Source: Granulicella sp. L46 (GTDB lineage Bacteria > Acidobacteriota > Terriglobia > Terriglobales > Acidobacteriaceae). Taken from it: a DNA stretch of 64,000 nucleotides. This document shows, piece by piece, positions 8,811-18,789 of this stretch. The notes beneath the pieces were generated by a model. The model was given only the letters and a program-made list of their open reading frames with translations, ran no database searches and was not told the DNA's origin. Positions within the stretch are counted from its first letter, which is position 1, and each line of letters starts with the position of its first letter. The position numbers and the translations under genes were made by a program. Location: contig NZ_LMUT01000009.1 of the NCBI RefSeq assembly GCF_009765785.1, forward strand, positions 447,406 through 511,405, in the 5' to 3' direction.

Positions 8811-10088
8811 TTAGCGATCCGACTGTTCGTTCATCACGCGATTGGCGGTCTCTGCCTGGAATTCGTTCTCCGAGCGAGCGATAGTGATCGTGGCCACAGC
8901 GTTACCAATAAGGTTGGTAATCGAGCGGCACTGCGACATGAAGCGATCGATGCCAAGCAGCAGCGCGATCGATGTCACGGGCACGGAGCCGAGCGCCGTG
9001 AGCGTCGCGGCCAGTGTGATGAAGCCGCCGCCGACCACAGCGGCCGCGCCTTTCGAGTTCACCATCAGGATCAGAAGCATTAGCACCTCCTGTCCGATGG
9101 TTAGGTGCGAGCCCGTAGCCTGTACCAGGAAGAGAGCCGAGACCGTAAGGTAGATCGACGTGCCATCAAGATTGAAGGAATAGCCCGCCGGGACGACTAG
9201 GCCGGTCACGGTGCGGGAGCAGCCCATCGCTTCGAGCTTGCGCATCAGGCCCGGAAGGGCAGGCTCCGAGGATGATGTTCCCAGCACGATGAAGATTTCT
9301 TCGCGCAGGTAGCTCACAAGCTTGAAGAGGTTGATGTGGTTCCAAAGGCAGATGCCGCCGAGAACGAAGAAGATGAACACGAGCGAGGTGCCGTAGACGC
9401 AGAGTAATACCTTACCCAATGCGACGACTGTCACCAGGCCGTAACGGCCAATCGTGAATGCCATCGCTCCAAAAGCTCCCACGGGTGCGGCTTCCATAAC
9501 GATGTTGATAATCTTGTAGACGACTTCGTTTAGTATTTTGGCGGCCTTCAACAGGACTTCGCGACCCGGGATAGACAGAATCGCAATCCCGACAAGAATC
9601 GCAATAAATAGGACCTCGAGAATTTCGCCATTGGTGAAGGCGCCCACAAAGGTGTCGGGGATGATATTCATCAGCAGGTCGACGACCGTCTTATGTTGTC
9701 CGGGCGCCGCGTACTGCGCCACGCTATCGGTGTCCACGGCCGTCGGCGCAAGCTTCAGGCCCGAACCGGGATGGAAGACCTTGGCAGCGAAGTAACCGAT
9801 GCCAAGCGCAAACGTCGTGACCACTTCGAAGTAGACGAGCGCTTTAAGGCCAACCCGGCCGAGCTTCTTCATATCGCTCATGCCGGCGATGCCGGTGACG
9901 ACCGTCAAGAAGACGAGCGGCCCGATCATCATGCGGATGAGCTTGATGAAACCCGTACCGAGGGGTTGCAGCGCGGTCCCGAAGTGCGGAAAAAAGAACC
10001 CGGTCAAGCTGCCAAGGATAAGACCCACCAGAACACGAAACGAAAGTGAGCGAAGAAAAGGGACGTGTTTCCCGACGGGTGTGCTCAA
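8811..10088 (-). CDS. dctA: C4-dicarboxylate/amino acid:cation symporter (DAACS family)
   Basis: A 425-residue polytopic inner-membrane protein matching the DctA/GltP family in length and motifs: NLDGTSIYLTV, SKGAAAVVGGGFITLAATL and the terminal gate region with IGNAVATI. It would import succinate, fumarate, malate or an acidic amino acid with protons or sodium. I prefer the TTG at 10088 because GGAGG lies 9 bases upstream; the longer frame opens with GTG at 10118 and would place that ribosome site inside the gene. It is the last gene of a minus-strand run after the NTF2-like and MFS genes and is probably co-transcribed with them. Confidence 0.88.
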   Translation of the reverse strand: MSTPVGKHVPFLRSLSFRVLVGLILGSLTGFFFPHFGTALQPLGTGFIKLIRMMIGPLVFLTVVTGIAGMSDMKKLGRVGLKALVYFEVVTTFALGIGYFAAKVFHPGSGLKLAPTAVDTDSVAQYAAPGQHKTVVDLLMNIIPDTFVGAFTNGEILEVLFIAILVGIAILSIPGREVLLKAAKILNEVVYKIINIVMEAAPVGAFGAMAFTIGRYGLVTVVALGKVLLCVYGTSLVFIFFVLGGICLWNHINLFKLVSYLREEIFIVLGTSSSEPALPGLMRKLEAMGCSRTVTGLVVPAGYSFNLDGTSIYLTVSALFLVQATGSHLTIGQEVLMLLILMVNSKGAAAVVGGGFITLAATLTALGSVPVTSIALLLGIDRFMSQCRSITNLIGNAVATITIARSENEFQAETANRVMNEQSDR

Positions 10089-10131
10089 GGCTGGTGACCT
10101 CCGTGCGCGATGGCACACAATGCTCTAAGAA

Positions 10132-10596
10132 CTACTTGTGGGTAATGGGGGTTCCTTGCGCAAGCACGGGATGCCAGTGCCCGTCTTTCTTGACAAAAAC
10201 TCGGACAAAGCGGAAGTCGCCGCCGAAGGGCACGCCTTTATCGCTTGCCTGCAGGGTCAGGCTCTCCGTGAGTATCGCGACATCGCCATAGTCGCTGACG
10301 GTCACATCCCGGCCTTCGCCGATATGGAGGATGCGGTCAGGACGCGCCTGCGACTCCAGGTAATGAGCTTTATCCATTACCTGTCCCTGACTGTTGCCCA
10401 CCACAAACTCGGGAGCCATCAGGCCGTCGAGATAAGGAATATCCTTTTTCATTTCAGCGGCCATCCACTGATTGCGCACATCAATGATTTCGCGCCTGAC
10501 TTCCGGGCTGGCGGTTTGGGCGCGGAGGCGGGTACCCGCGCAAAGGGCAAGAGCGCAAACAACGAGTGTGGTGCAGGTGGAACGAAAGATCTTCAT
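10132..10596 (-). CDS. Secreted NTF2-like / DUF4440 protein
   Basis: 154 residues with a clear signal peptide (basic start, hydrophobic VVCALALCAG, cleavage near LRAQ at about residue 26). The rest is a cone-shaped NTF2/SnoaL-like domain of the DUF4440 type (MAPEFVVGNSQGQ, GDVAILTESLTL, FVRVFVKKDGHWHPV). The fold includes isomerases, hydratases and ligand-binding subunits; no catalytic set can be assigned. AAGGAG stands before the ATG. It lies 22 bases downstream of the MFS gene and precedes dctA. Two cytoplasmic NTF2-fold paralogues occur in the operon at 20-22.6 kb, so the two clusters may treat related compounds. Confidence 0.75.
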   Translation of the reverse strand: MKIFRSTCTTLVVCALALCAGTRLRAQTASPEVRREIIDVRNQWMAAEMKKDIPYLDGLMAPEFVVGNSQGQVMDKAHYLESQARPDRILHIGEGRDVTVSDYGDVAILTESLTLQASDKGVPFGGDFRFVRVFVKKDGHWHPVLAQGTPITHK

Positions 10597-10618
10597 GGTA
10601 AGTTGCTCCTTGGTGAGG

Positions 10619-11902
10619 TTAGAGGGACGGGATGGAATGAAGTTTTCGCGGCGCTGTTTCCCTAAGGAACACGCAGAGCACCGCGCCGCAACAGACGCCC
10701 CCGAGTGCCAACCAGAGGATGGCGGCGATTCCGAAATGCTGTGCGATGTAGCCGGCGACCGCAGGAGCGACCCCTCCTCCGAAGACCTCTCCTACGCCGA
10801 CAACAACTCCGATCGCGGACGAAATCAGACCTGCCGGTGCGGACTCCGTTGCGATAGGTCCGGTCAGCAGGGCGACGATTCCAAGGCAGAAAAACGACGT
10901 GAAAAAGAGTTCCGCAAAAAGCAGCACTGGATTCGCCCCGGTGAATTTCAGCATGAGGAGGCAGGCCGCCGACACGCAGAAACACAGCACAGCCATCTGC
11001 CTGCGGCCAAACCGATCCGACAGACCCGGGACCGTGAACTGTCCGATAAATCCACCAAAGCCGATGGCAGAAGTAATGATGCCCATCTTTGTGAAGCCGA
11101 CATGCAGGTAATCCACGAGATAACTCGGCACCATTGCACTTAGAACAAACACTCCGGTCATGGCACAGAGAAGTGCTCCCATGCTGATGAGAAGATTCCG
11201 AGTCTTGAAGATTTCGCTCCAGCGCGATTTGCCGAAGAGTTGCGGGTGTTGCGGCAGCGGGCTCTCGCGCAGGACGACATAGACGAAAAATGTGAGAATG
11301 AGCCCCGGAATCGCCACAACCGCGAATACCCACCGCCACGAATGGACTATAGCGAAGAGTTGGGTCGCTATGATCGGGCCCAGGCCGAGACCGAACAGCG
11401 CATTGCTGCATTGCTGAAGGCCGAGATTGAGACCTCGACGTTCCGGAGCCGAAGCGTCCCCTGTTGCGGCAAAGCTGGTGGGACAGTAGGCGCCCTCGGT
11501 CATGCCCATGATGGCGCGGATCATGGCTAGGCTAAGCAGGCTAGTCGCGACCCCGGAGAGCGCGGACAGAACGGAAAAAGCGAAGATTGCCGGAACGATC
11601 ACCTTCTTGCGACCAACGTGATCGGAGATCCGACCCATGATCGCGGCAAACACGCCCCAGGAAATTCCAAGCACGCCAACAATATTCCCCAGGTCCTGAT
11701 AGGTCAAATGCAAGTCTTGCATGATGAAGGGGAAGAGTGGAGCGATAATCCAGCGGTCCAGGCCTACCAGGCCGAAGCCCAACCCCAGCAGCAGCACGAC
11801 CTTGCGCTCGTACGCCGTGTCCCAGTTCCTTGCAGCGACCGCAGACCCTTTACTTTCGCGATAGATGGTGTGCGCCATGATTTGTCCGGATTTCTTGCTC
11901 AT
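10619..11902 (-). CDS. MFS transporter
   Basis: A 12-helix major facilitator carrier of about 427 residues. Visible are the loop-2 signature GRISDHVGRKKV and its counterpart GLSDRFGRRQM in the second half. The N-terminal GLDRWIIAPLFPFIM resembles aromatic-acid/metabolite proton symporters and the ACS group. The substrate is probably an organic anion. The longest frame begins at 11959, but its first residues (MVTCCLSSSC) are atypical; ATG 11902 or 11878 is more plausible and neither has a strong ribosome site. It begins the likely MFS / NTF2-like / dctA transcription unit, below the wHTH regulator gene on the same strand. Confidence 0.82.
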   Translation of the reverse strand: MSKKSGQIMAHTIYRESKGSAVAARNWDTAYERKVVLLLGLGFGLVGLDRWIIAPLFPFIMQDLHLTYQDLGNIVGVLGISWGVFAAIMGRISDHVGRKKVIVPAIFAFSVLSALSGVATSLLSLAMIRAIMGMTEGAYCPTSFAATGDASAPERRGLNLGLQQCSNALFGLGLGPIIATQLFAIVHSWRWVFAVVAIPGLILTFFVYVVLRESPLPQHPQLFGKSRWSEIFKTRNLLISMGALLCAMTGVFVLSAMVPSYLVDYLHVGFTKMGIITSAIGFGGFIGQFTVPGLSDRFGRRQMAVLCFCVSAACLLMLKFTGANPVLLFAELFFTSFFCLGIVALLTGPIATESAPAGLISSAIGVVVGVGEVFGGGVAPAVAGYIAQHFGIAAILWLALGGVCCGAVLCVFLRETAPRKLHSIPSL

Positions 11903-12045
11903 CCGCCGGATCAGCATAACCGTCAAAATGCAGGAACTGGACAAACAACATGTCACCAACTTGTTAGTTACGTCACGTATCCTGATGCCGATACATATTT
12001 CGCGGAAGGCATCTGTCCGTTACAAAGGCGCATATAGCCCAGGAT

Positions 12046-13350
12046 TTAATGCAGGACCCGGCTGAGGATGTAGTTGGTTCGCGTAGGCACATCGTCGACG
12101 AACTGGACCGACAGGAGGACCTGAAAGTAGTTAGGCATCTTTCCTGAGGGTCCTTCTAGCTTGTCGACCAGGATGCGCGCCTGCGCCGGATCCGAGAACC
12201 ACTCCAACGCACCCAAATATCCGGCGGAGCGATTGCTGGTGAAGCTCTCTATATAGGTCCGGCCGCGAGGACCCGGGACACACGTCACTAAGGCATATGC
12301 GGTCCCCGTTTCCGAAGGGGCTGTCGTGTAGTTGTCGAGAAAATCGGCTGGTTCGCCGCTCTTGGGGTGCAGATTATGAACACCATTCAGGAAAGGTGTG
12401 AGCGGCAGCGTCAGAGGCATCTGCATGAGCTGCTTGTCGAAGAATAGATTCTGAACACCAACAAACAGAACATTATTGTCCGCGAGTTGCTGCCACGAGA
12501 GCTGACTGGTTTTCAGCACCGAGAAATTACGCATTCGAGGCCCGAGAAACTTGCCGAGAAGGAAGGCAGCCTGCGCTTCTCCATAAGCCGTGTAATAGTG
12601 GCTCGGCTGCAGGCTGTTCGAACCGTAGGTGCTGCGCAGCGCCGTGACGCCGGCAGATTTCGGAACGTCCTCCCACTGATTTAAGGAGCGGTCCCGATAA
12701 TAGATGCCCGGATTCGAAGCCATCTGTACAAACAAAGGATCTTCAATCGCGACGATGGACGGCAGTGCAGAACCAACGAAAGGCCGCCAGAGCTTTTCAA
12801 AGTCCTCATTCCAATTGCCGGAATTGAAGGTCGAGACGCTGGAAAGCCGCACAACCAGGTAGGTCATGCTCAGAAGTGCCACCATCGCGGCCACAATCAT
12901 GAAGACGGCCGGTCCCCACCAGCTGATTCCGCCGTCCATCTCTTCGGCCTGGGGCGGAAGAACGTACTCCGAGGGCGATGACTCCAGAGCGGCAGCGGGA
13001 AATCCCCTGCGCGAAGTACATGTCAGCTGAAAACAGCCTTTTGGCAGGTCGATGACAACATCATCTTCCTTGCCTTCCGTACGGTAGTACTCCCCGAGCT
13101 TCTGGCGGAGGCGGCCCACCTGGATACGGACCGCTGAATTGTGACGCGGATCGTACGAGTCTGGCTTGCCCAGACCATCGATGGCAATCGTGTATTCCTT
13201 CAACTGATCCGCGTCACCGGAGAGAGATCTTTCGGCGAGGAACTTCAGAAGCTTTTGCGATACCTGCGAACCGTGTAGTTCTCTACTTTGCAGAACGCGC
13301 TCTACCGCAGACTGTAGTGCATCGTTCTGGGTGGAAAGCATGCGCAACAT
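12046..13350 (-). CDS. Membrane-anchored winged-helix regulator (acidobacterial CadC/ToxR-like)
   Basis: 434 residues. The N-terminal 110 match the winged-helix domain common in acidobacterial proteins (LLKFLAERSL, DPRHNSAVRIQVGRLRQKL, DLPKGCFQ). One transmembrane helix follows (about 145-168, GPAVFMIVAAMVALLSMTYL), then an exported C-terminal domain of about 260 residues without recognised catalytic motifs. Topology is like CadC/ToxR: cytoplasmic DNA-binding head, periplasmic sensor. It lies between the minus-strand transport genes and the divergent TonB-receptor operon, which makes both plausible targets. Direct repeats at 13468 and 13548, in the intergenic region it shares with that receptor, are candidate binding sites. 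Confidence 0.75.
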   Translation of the reverse strand: MLRMLSTQNDALQSAVERVLQSRELHGSQVSQKLLKFLAERSLSGDADQLKEYTIAIDGLGKPDSYDPRHNSAVRIQVGRLRQKLGEYYRTEGKEDDVVIDLPKGCFQLTCTSRRGFPAAALESSPSEYVLPPQAEEMDGGISWWGPAVFMIVAAMVALLSMTYLVVRLSSVSTFNSGNWNEDFEKLWRPFVGSALPSIVAIEDPLFVQMASNPGIYYRDRSLNQWEDVPKSAGVTALRSTYGSNSLQPSHYYTAYGEAQAAFLLGKFLGPRMRNFSVLKTSQLSWQQLADNNVLFVGVQNLFFDKQLMQMPLTLPLTPFLNGVHNLHPKSGEPADFLDNYTTAPSETGTAYALVTCVPGPRGRTYIESFTSNRSAGYLGALEWFSDPAQARILVDKLEGPSGKMPNYFQVLLSVQFVDDVPTRTNYILSRVLH

Positions 13351-13467
13351 GCTCTCATGGGGTTTTGTGCGTTGTCAATCGGAGCGAAGCCATGCAGATT
13401 GCGCACTCTCGCGTCGCCAGATTTCGCTGCGAGAATGTTTTCGACACTGAGAAATCGCCGCGGTGAT

Positions 13468-13558
13468 GCATGTAACGGCCGAGCTCTTGGTTCAAGTTTG
13501 CAGGACGGCTATCGCCGCTTCTCTCGGGCAAAATACAGGGTTTCAGCGCATGTAACGG
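13468..13558. repeat. Direct repeat pair in the divergent promoter region
   Basis: GCATGTAACGG occurs at 13468-13478 and again at 13548-13558, exactly 80 bp apart and in the same orientation, within the 325-bp gap between the wHTH regulator and the TonB receptor. Eleven identical bases twice in so short a gap suggest an operator pair or a promoter duplication. I see no other gene or RNA in the gap. Confidence 0.4.
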
Positions 13559-13675
13559 GCTGCACACCTGTTTGTCACCCCAATCTGCTTGCGCAACCGG
13601 AGCCACCGGGACTATATCCGGTAGCGCTGAAGGGGACGCCACTCTGCGGTTCCGGATTGTTTGGGAGAGAGATCA

Positions 13676-16600
13676 ATGAAGCGAATTGCACGTAGGTTGT
13701 GTGCTGTGGTCTTGGCTCTGACGCCCTGTACGATGGTGGCCCAGAACAGCACGGCCACACTGGAAGGAACGGTGAAGGACGTGAGCGGCGCCAGCGTGCC
13801 CGGCGCCATCGTTACAGCTAAAAACGTGGATACCGGTGTCACGCGTACCGCCACGAGCCTCGCCGACGGCACCTATCACCTTTCAGCTATTCCGGCCGGC
13901 AACTATGAGCTCGTGGTGAAGAGCCCAGGATTCAAGCAGTTGGTTCGTAGCGGCATCACGTTGACCGTTACCGAAGAGGCGGTCGTCGACCTTTCGCTGG
14001 AGAACGGGTCGGTCGATCAACAGGTCGACGTGTTCGCGCCTGTGCCCATGGTCGACACCTCGAGCAGTTCGCTCGGCGGCGTGGTCAGCGAAAAACAGAT
14101 GGCCGACCTTCCGCTCAACGGCCGCAACTACATGCAGTTAGCTCTGATCCAGCCTGGCGTTACCGAGCTGAAGCAGAAGCCGAGCAATTCGAACTACTCC
14201 ATGGGCGGCGGTGCTGGCAGTATGTTTAGTAGCAACGGCGCTCCGCTCCGCTCCAACAACTACCTCTTGGACGGCACGATGCTGGTATCGTACGGCGGAG
14301 CGACAAACTCCTCCGTCAGCGGCGACACGCTGGGCCTCGATGGCATCCGTGAGTTCAAGATAATCACCAACAACTTCCCTGCACAGTACGGCATGACAAT
14401 GGGCAGCCAAATGGTGATGGTGAGCAAGAGCGGTACCAACGACATTCATGGGGACATCTTCGAATACCTGCGTAACAGCGCAATGGATGCCCGCAATTAC
14501 TTCGATACGCCGGCAAGCTCTGGCACCCACCCGGATGGAAGTCCGCGCCGCCTTCCCGAGTTTCAGCGGAACAACTTCGGGGGCTCGGTTGGCGGTGCGA
14601 TCCGTAAAGACAAGACGTTTTATTTCGTGACATACGAAGGGCTGCGCCAACGGCAAGGGACATCGAACATCAATGGCACGCTAGGCTCCGGCTGCCGCGG
14701 CCCCGCCGGCTCTGTAATCACAAACACGGCATGTTCGCAGCTCGGCACGACAACGTCCGTCACCGTCGCAGCGACCGTTGCGCCTTGGCTTTCGCTGTTC
14801 CCAGAACCCAACTACGGGACCAATCAAATCGCCTTCAGCTATCCCTCGGTAACTTCGGAAGACTACGCGGAGGGCCGCATCGACCAGACATTCTCGGCTC
14901 GCGATACCCTGTTTGGCCGGTACACCTACGACAAAGCCAACCAGAGCCTTGTCAACTTCTATCCCGGCTACCCATCCTTCCCAAGCAGCACCATGATGTT
15001 CCTGACGATCGGAGAGAACCACATTATCTCCCCCACACTTCTGAACAATGCGACGTTCTCCTATGCCCGCAGCGGCCAGTACCTGGGGAACAATACGGCG
15101 CAGTATGTGACTGGACCAGACTACTCATTCGCTACCGGCTTTCCGATGGGGACATTGAATGTAAGCGGCGTCACCACGGCTGGTGCCATGCTCGCTGGCG
15201 GCAACCCGACATCGCGCTCGCTGTTGGAGACGTTCGGCCTGGCAGACGATGTCTTCAAGACGATGGGAAGGCACTCCATCCAGTTCGGTACGCTAATCAA
15301 TCACATCGTGCAGTACACGGCAAACGGCACGAACACTTTCGGCGCCATCAGCTTCTCCAATGTGGCCTCCTTTCTGAAAGGCACTCCCAGCAGCCTGAGC
15401 GCGTTCGCTCCGCCCTTCAACAACGTGAAGGACATTCGCTACGAAACGTTCGGTTTCTACGGTCAGGACGATTGGAAGGTTTCGCGAACTCTCACGCTCA
15501 ATCTCGGTTTGCGTTATGAGTTCAATACCAACGCCCGTGATATCAACGGCGACTCCAATGCGCTTCGAAACATCTATGTGGATTCGAACCTTACGCCAGG
15601 CCCTTACACCATCAATACATCGTTCCTGAATTTTGGACCCCGCCTGGGATTTTCGTGGGACGTCACGGGTGACGGAAAGACTGCTGTCCGCGGCGGCATC
15701 GCCCTGCTGTACAACGTGGCAGGCTACTACAGCACGGTGCATCAGGTGAAGATCGCGCCACAAGAAAACTACATCACTGTCACCAGTCCGAGCTCCTTCA
15801 CCGTGCCATTTACGTTGCCAACGAACAACCTTCAGGCTCGGACAGGCACAACCTACGACTACGACATGAAGCAGGCGAAGCTACTCCAATACACTTTATC
15901 GGTGCAGAGACAGCTTCCCTTCAAGACAGCGGTGACGGTCGCTTATGGCGGATCAGAAGGCTTCAACTTGATGGCTCTGCCCTTCGTGAACCCAGTCATT
16001 CCGCAAGGCATTCCGGGCACGACGGCAACGGGCGCGGAGACCTGCGTTGCTCCTCCGGCAGGCTACGTTCCTCTGCCGCTCGGCCAGCAGCAGTATACGT
16101 ACGGCAGCGCCAACACGTGCTGGCTTGGAACGTACCTTAGCAATCCGAGCCCTGCGACTCTGCCCACAGAAGTGCGACGCAATCCGTACTGGAACGACTT
16201 CGGATGGGTCAGCAACACGGCGTTCTCCTGGTACAACTCGCTGCAGACCACGCTGGAGAAGCGTGTCGGCAATGGCCTCCAGATGCAGGCGAACTTCACC
16301 TGGTCCAAGCTGCTGGACACGAACCAGGGCCAGTCGAACCAGGACACGAGCGTCTCCTACTCCGCAGCGACTGTGGATGCGCTGCATATCAACCGCGAAA
16401 GGGCGCCCGCCGCGTTCAACATCCCGTTCTCTTTCCACTTCAACGCCGTCTATAACTTTCCAACGATGGGCGGTCGTGGTTTTGTGCCGGGACTTCTCAA
16501 CGGATGGTGGATCAGCGGTATTGTGCAACTGCAGAGTGGCTACCCGTTCACGCCGGCCTTCTCCACCAGCCGATCGAAGGAATACGTCAGCGGAAATGCT

Positions 16601-17050
16601 TCCGGCATTGATCGGCCTAATGTTATCCCTGGCCGCAACAACAGCAACATCACGCGGGGCACTACCGCAGGCTGCCTGGGCGTTGCCTCCGGCCAGAAGC
16701 TCAATACGTCGACCCTCTACTTCGATCCCTGCGCCTTCACGATCCAGCCTTCGGGCTTCCTGGGCGACGAATCCCTGAACGCGCTCATCGGGCCGAATTT
16801 CAAAGACGTCGACTTCTCCGTAGTAAAAGACACACGCGTCAGATGGCTGGGGAAACAAGGCTCACTTGAGCTGCGCGCTGAAATATTCAATATTTTCAAT
16901 CGCGCCAACTTCAACCAGCCTTCACGCATCATCTTCGCTGGAACCGGGCCGGCCACGAACGATGTGGAGTCGGTGCTAAGCGGGGCAGGCACGCTTACTT
17001 CGGCATTCCCGTCACGTCAGATTCAGCTTGCTGCCAAAATCCTCTTCTAG
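13676..17050 (+). CDS. TonB-dependent receptor, Oar-like, with carboxypeptidase-regulatory-like domain
   Basis: 1124 residues. Signal peptide (KRIARRLCAVVLALT, cleavage after MVAQ), then a carboxypeptidase-regulatory-like beta-sandwich (about 25-105, STATLEGTVKDVSGASVPGA), a plug (ADLPLNGRNYMQL, LDGTML) and a long beta-barrel ending in Phe (QLAAKILF), the usual C-terminal signature of outer membrane barrels. Such receptors import or bind large ligands such as oligosaccharides or aromatic oligomers. ATG 13676 follows GGGAGAGAGA; an in-frame TTG at 13661 overlaps that site and is rejected. It opens a run of seven closely spaced plus-strand genes that should degrade whatever it imports. Confidence 0.9.
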   Translation: MKRIARRLCAVVLALTPCTMVAQNSTATLEGTVKDVSGASVPGAIVTAKNVDTGVTRTATSLADGTYHLSAIPAGNYELVVKSPGFKQLVRSGITLTVTEEAVVDLSLENGSVDQQVDVFAPVPMVDTSSSSLGGVVSEKQMADLPLNGRNYMQLALIQPGVTELKQKPSNSNYSMGGGAGSMFSSNGAPLRSNNYLLDGTMLVSYGGATNSSVSGDTLGLDGIREFKIITNNFPAQYGMTMGSQMVMVSKSGTNDIHGDIFEYLRNSAMDARNYFDTPASSGTHPDGSPRRLPEFQRNNFGGSVGGAIRKDKTFYFVTYEGLRQRQGTSNINGTLGSGCRGPAGSVITNTACSQLGTTTSVTVAATVAPWLSLFPEPNYGTNQIAFSYPSVTSEDYAEGRIDQTFSARDTLFGRYTYDKANQSLVNFYPGYPSFPSSTMMFLTIGENHIISPTLLNNATFSYARSGQYLGNNTAQYVTGPDYSFATGFPMGTLNVSGVTTAGAMLAGGNPTSRSLLETFGLADDVFKTMGRHSIQFGTLINHIVQYTANGTNTFGAISFSNVASFLKGTPSSLSAFAPPFNNVKDIRYETFGFYGQDDWKVSRTLTLNLGLRYEFNTNARDINGDSNALRNIYVDSNLTPGPYTINTSFLNFGPRLGFSWDVTGDGKTAVRGGIALLYNVAGYYSTVHQVKIAPQENYITVTSPSSFTVPFTLPTNNLQARTGTTYDYDMKQAKLLQYTLSVQRQLPFKTAVTVAYGGSEGFNLMALPFVNPVIPQGIPGTTATGAETCVAPPAGYVPLPLGQQQYTYGSANTCWLGTYLSNPSPATLPTEVRRNPYWNDFGWVSNTAFSWYNSLQTTLEKRVGNGLQMQANFTWSKLLDTNQGQSNQDTSVSYSAATVDALHINRERAPAAFNIPFSFHFNAVYNFPTMGGRGFVPGLLNGWWISGIVQLQSGYPFTPAFSTSRSKEYVSGNASGIDRPNVIPGRNNSNITRGTTAGCLGVASGQKLNTSTLYFDPCAFTIQPSGFLGDESLNALIGPNFKDVDFSVVKDTRVRWLGKQGSLELRAEIFNIFNRANFNQPSRIIFAGTGPATNDVESVLSGAGTLTSAFPSRQIQLAAKILF

Positions 17051-17107
17051 GGAGCAACAAGCCTCCGCAACTCAACCGGATCCAACAACACGAATCGAGT
17101 AAATCCT

Positions 17108-18763
17108 ATGGCGAAAACGAGTGAAGAGCCGAAGAAGATCGTGGCTTCGGAAAGCTCCGGCGGTCTAAACCGACGCGACCTGATGAAGTTCGGGATCTAT
17201 ACCGGCGCAGCTGTGGCCTCCAACGGCATCGGCGTGGCGAGCGCCGCCCAACAAAATCAGAGCCCGTATGCGGCGAGCGCCAAGCAATTCGTTCCGATGT
17301 CCCGGTGGAAGGGGGTCACCGGCCGCACGGCCACGGCGGGCTACGTGAACGACTCGGGCCGCGCCTATGGGAACGGTCCGATGGACGAGACAAGCCGCCG
17401 CATCGTCGAGTGGGTCAGCGGAGCTTCCGAGTCGCTGCTGACCGATGAGGTGGTCCATGACATGGGATGGATGCTGGTCGATACCATCGGATGCGCGATC
17501 GCTGGCTTTGAATCCAACTCCATTCGCATCGGCGCAAAGGTGGCCAGGATATACCCCGCAGGACCGCTGAAGAGCACCGTGTGGGGTTACGACATCTCCA
17601 CTCCACCGGACCTGGCAGGATTTGTTAACGGATCCATGGTGCGCCATAACGACTTCAACGACAACGGCGCCCATGCGAGCGATATTGTTCCCGGTATCCT
17701 CGCGGTCGCGGAGGCCCTGCATAGCACGGGACGCCAGGCCCTGCTCGCCATGATCATCTCGTGGGAAGTTTACGGCGCGTTGCAGTTGGCTGCACCCAAC
17801 TATCCAAAAAACGGCATCGACAACCTCTATGTCGGTCCAGCCTGCGCCATGGCTGTCGGCAAGCTGATGGGCCTGAACAACGACCAACTCGCCAATGCAC
17901 TTTCGCTTTCCTTGGTGCCACATCTGCCCATGCGCATCGATCACGCCTACGGCCCGAACTCGATGTCCAAGGGAAATCATGACGCAGAGATGGTGCGCTG
18001 CGCCATCTTTGGAGCCATCTGTGCGCGGGAAGGCATGACCGGACCCGCGCAGCCGTTTGAAGGCATGGGCGGTCTGTGGGACGTCGTCACTGGGCCCTTC
18101 GACCTGAAGATTCCTTCGCACGCCGGCGGCAATCCGATGCACAAGCTAGATGATTCGGATCATCGCCTGGTGGTGCAGGCGCTGGAGTACAAACGCTTCC
18201 CGGGAAATGGCGGCGCACCCATCATGTCTCTAATGCCGGACTTTCAGAACTTTGCAAAACCGGAGGACATCGAGTCCGTGCTTATAGAGGTCAACTCCTT
18301 CGGCGATGGCTCCGATCCTGGTAAGTTCGACCCTCGCAACGAAGAGACCGCCGACCACAGCACTCCCTATTACATCGCCTGGGCACTTGTGCACGGTGAT
18401 CTGTTCTTGGACGCGTACACCCAAGAGAGCCTGATGAACCCGGAAGTGCGGGCGTTGATGAAGAAGATCACTATCCACGAAGACCCCACGTTGCACGGAT
18501 TCAAGCTGACCGTTCGCCGAAAAGATGGCCAGGAGATGACCCGCACAGCTTCCGAAGGTGGCCAGGATGTCGGCGGTCGTCCCACTCCCATCGACACGGA
18601 AGAGCTGAAGAAAAAGTTCGACCGCATCTGCGCCTACAAGGGAATCACCACGGAGCACCGCGAGCGGATTCGCAAGACCTGGTATGACTTGGGAGCCATC
18701 AAGGATACGGCTGAAGCGATACACACGACGCTTGTACACTTTGGCGCCTTCAAACCGTTGTAG
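17108..18763 (+). CDS. MmgE/PrpD family protein with Tat-like leader
   Basis: 551 residues. After an N-terminal leader with a twin-arginine-type motif (Arg22-Arg23 in NRRDLMKFG, hydrophobic GAAVASNGIGVAS), the remainder is an MmgE/PrpD fold: MVRHNDFND with the following NGAHASDIV, the central helical domain, and the C-terminal alpha/beta domain. Known members are 2-methylcitrate dehydratase (PrpD), cis-aconitate decarboxylase and imino-disuccinate epimerase, all cytoplasmic. An exported version would be unusual, so the substrate is probably not methylcitrate. It lies 57 bases after the TonB receptor and 26 before the NHL gene. Function beyond lyase or isomerase is not assigned. Confidence 0.82.
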   Translation: MAKTSEEPKKIVASESSGGLNRRDLMKFGIYTGAAVASNGIGVASAAQQNQSPYAASAKQFVPMSRWKGVTGRTATAGYVNDSGRAYGNGPMDETSRRIVEWVSGASESLLTDEVVHDMGWMLVDTIGCAIAGFESNSIRIGAKVARIYPAGPLKSTVWGYDISTPPDLAGFVNGSMVRHNDFNDNGAHASDIVPGILAVAEALHSTGRQALLAMIISWEVYGALQLAAPNYPKNGIDNLYVGPACAMAVGKLMGLNNDQLANALSLSLVPHLPMRIDHAYGPNSMSKGNHDAEMVRCAIFGAICAREGMTGPAQPFEGMGGLWDVVTGPFDLKIPSHAGGNPMHKLDDSDHRLVVQALEYKRFPGNGGAPIMSLMPDFQNFAKPEDIESVLIEVNSFGDGSDPGKFDPRNEETADHSTPYYIAWALVHGDLFLDAYTQESLMNPEVRALMKKITIHEDPTLHGFKLTVRRKDGQEMTRTASEGGQDVGGRPTPIDTEELKKKFDRICAYKGITTEHRERIRKTWYDLGAIKDTAEAIHTTLVHFGAFKPL

Positions 18764-18789
18764 ACCACACGAACAAGCGAGAGGATGTT

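Noticed and set aside
13486-13503. Sigma-54-like box TTGG...TTGCA before the first TonB receptor
   Set aside because: GG and GC are 11 rather than 12 bases apart; the spacing rule of sigma-54 is strict.
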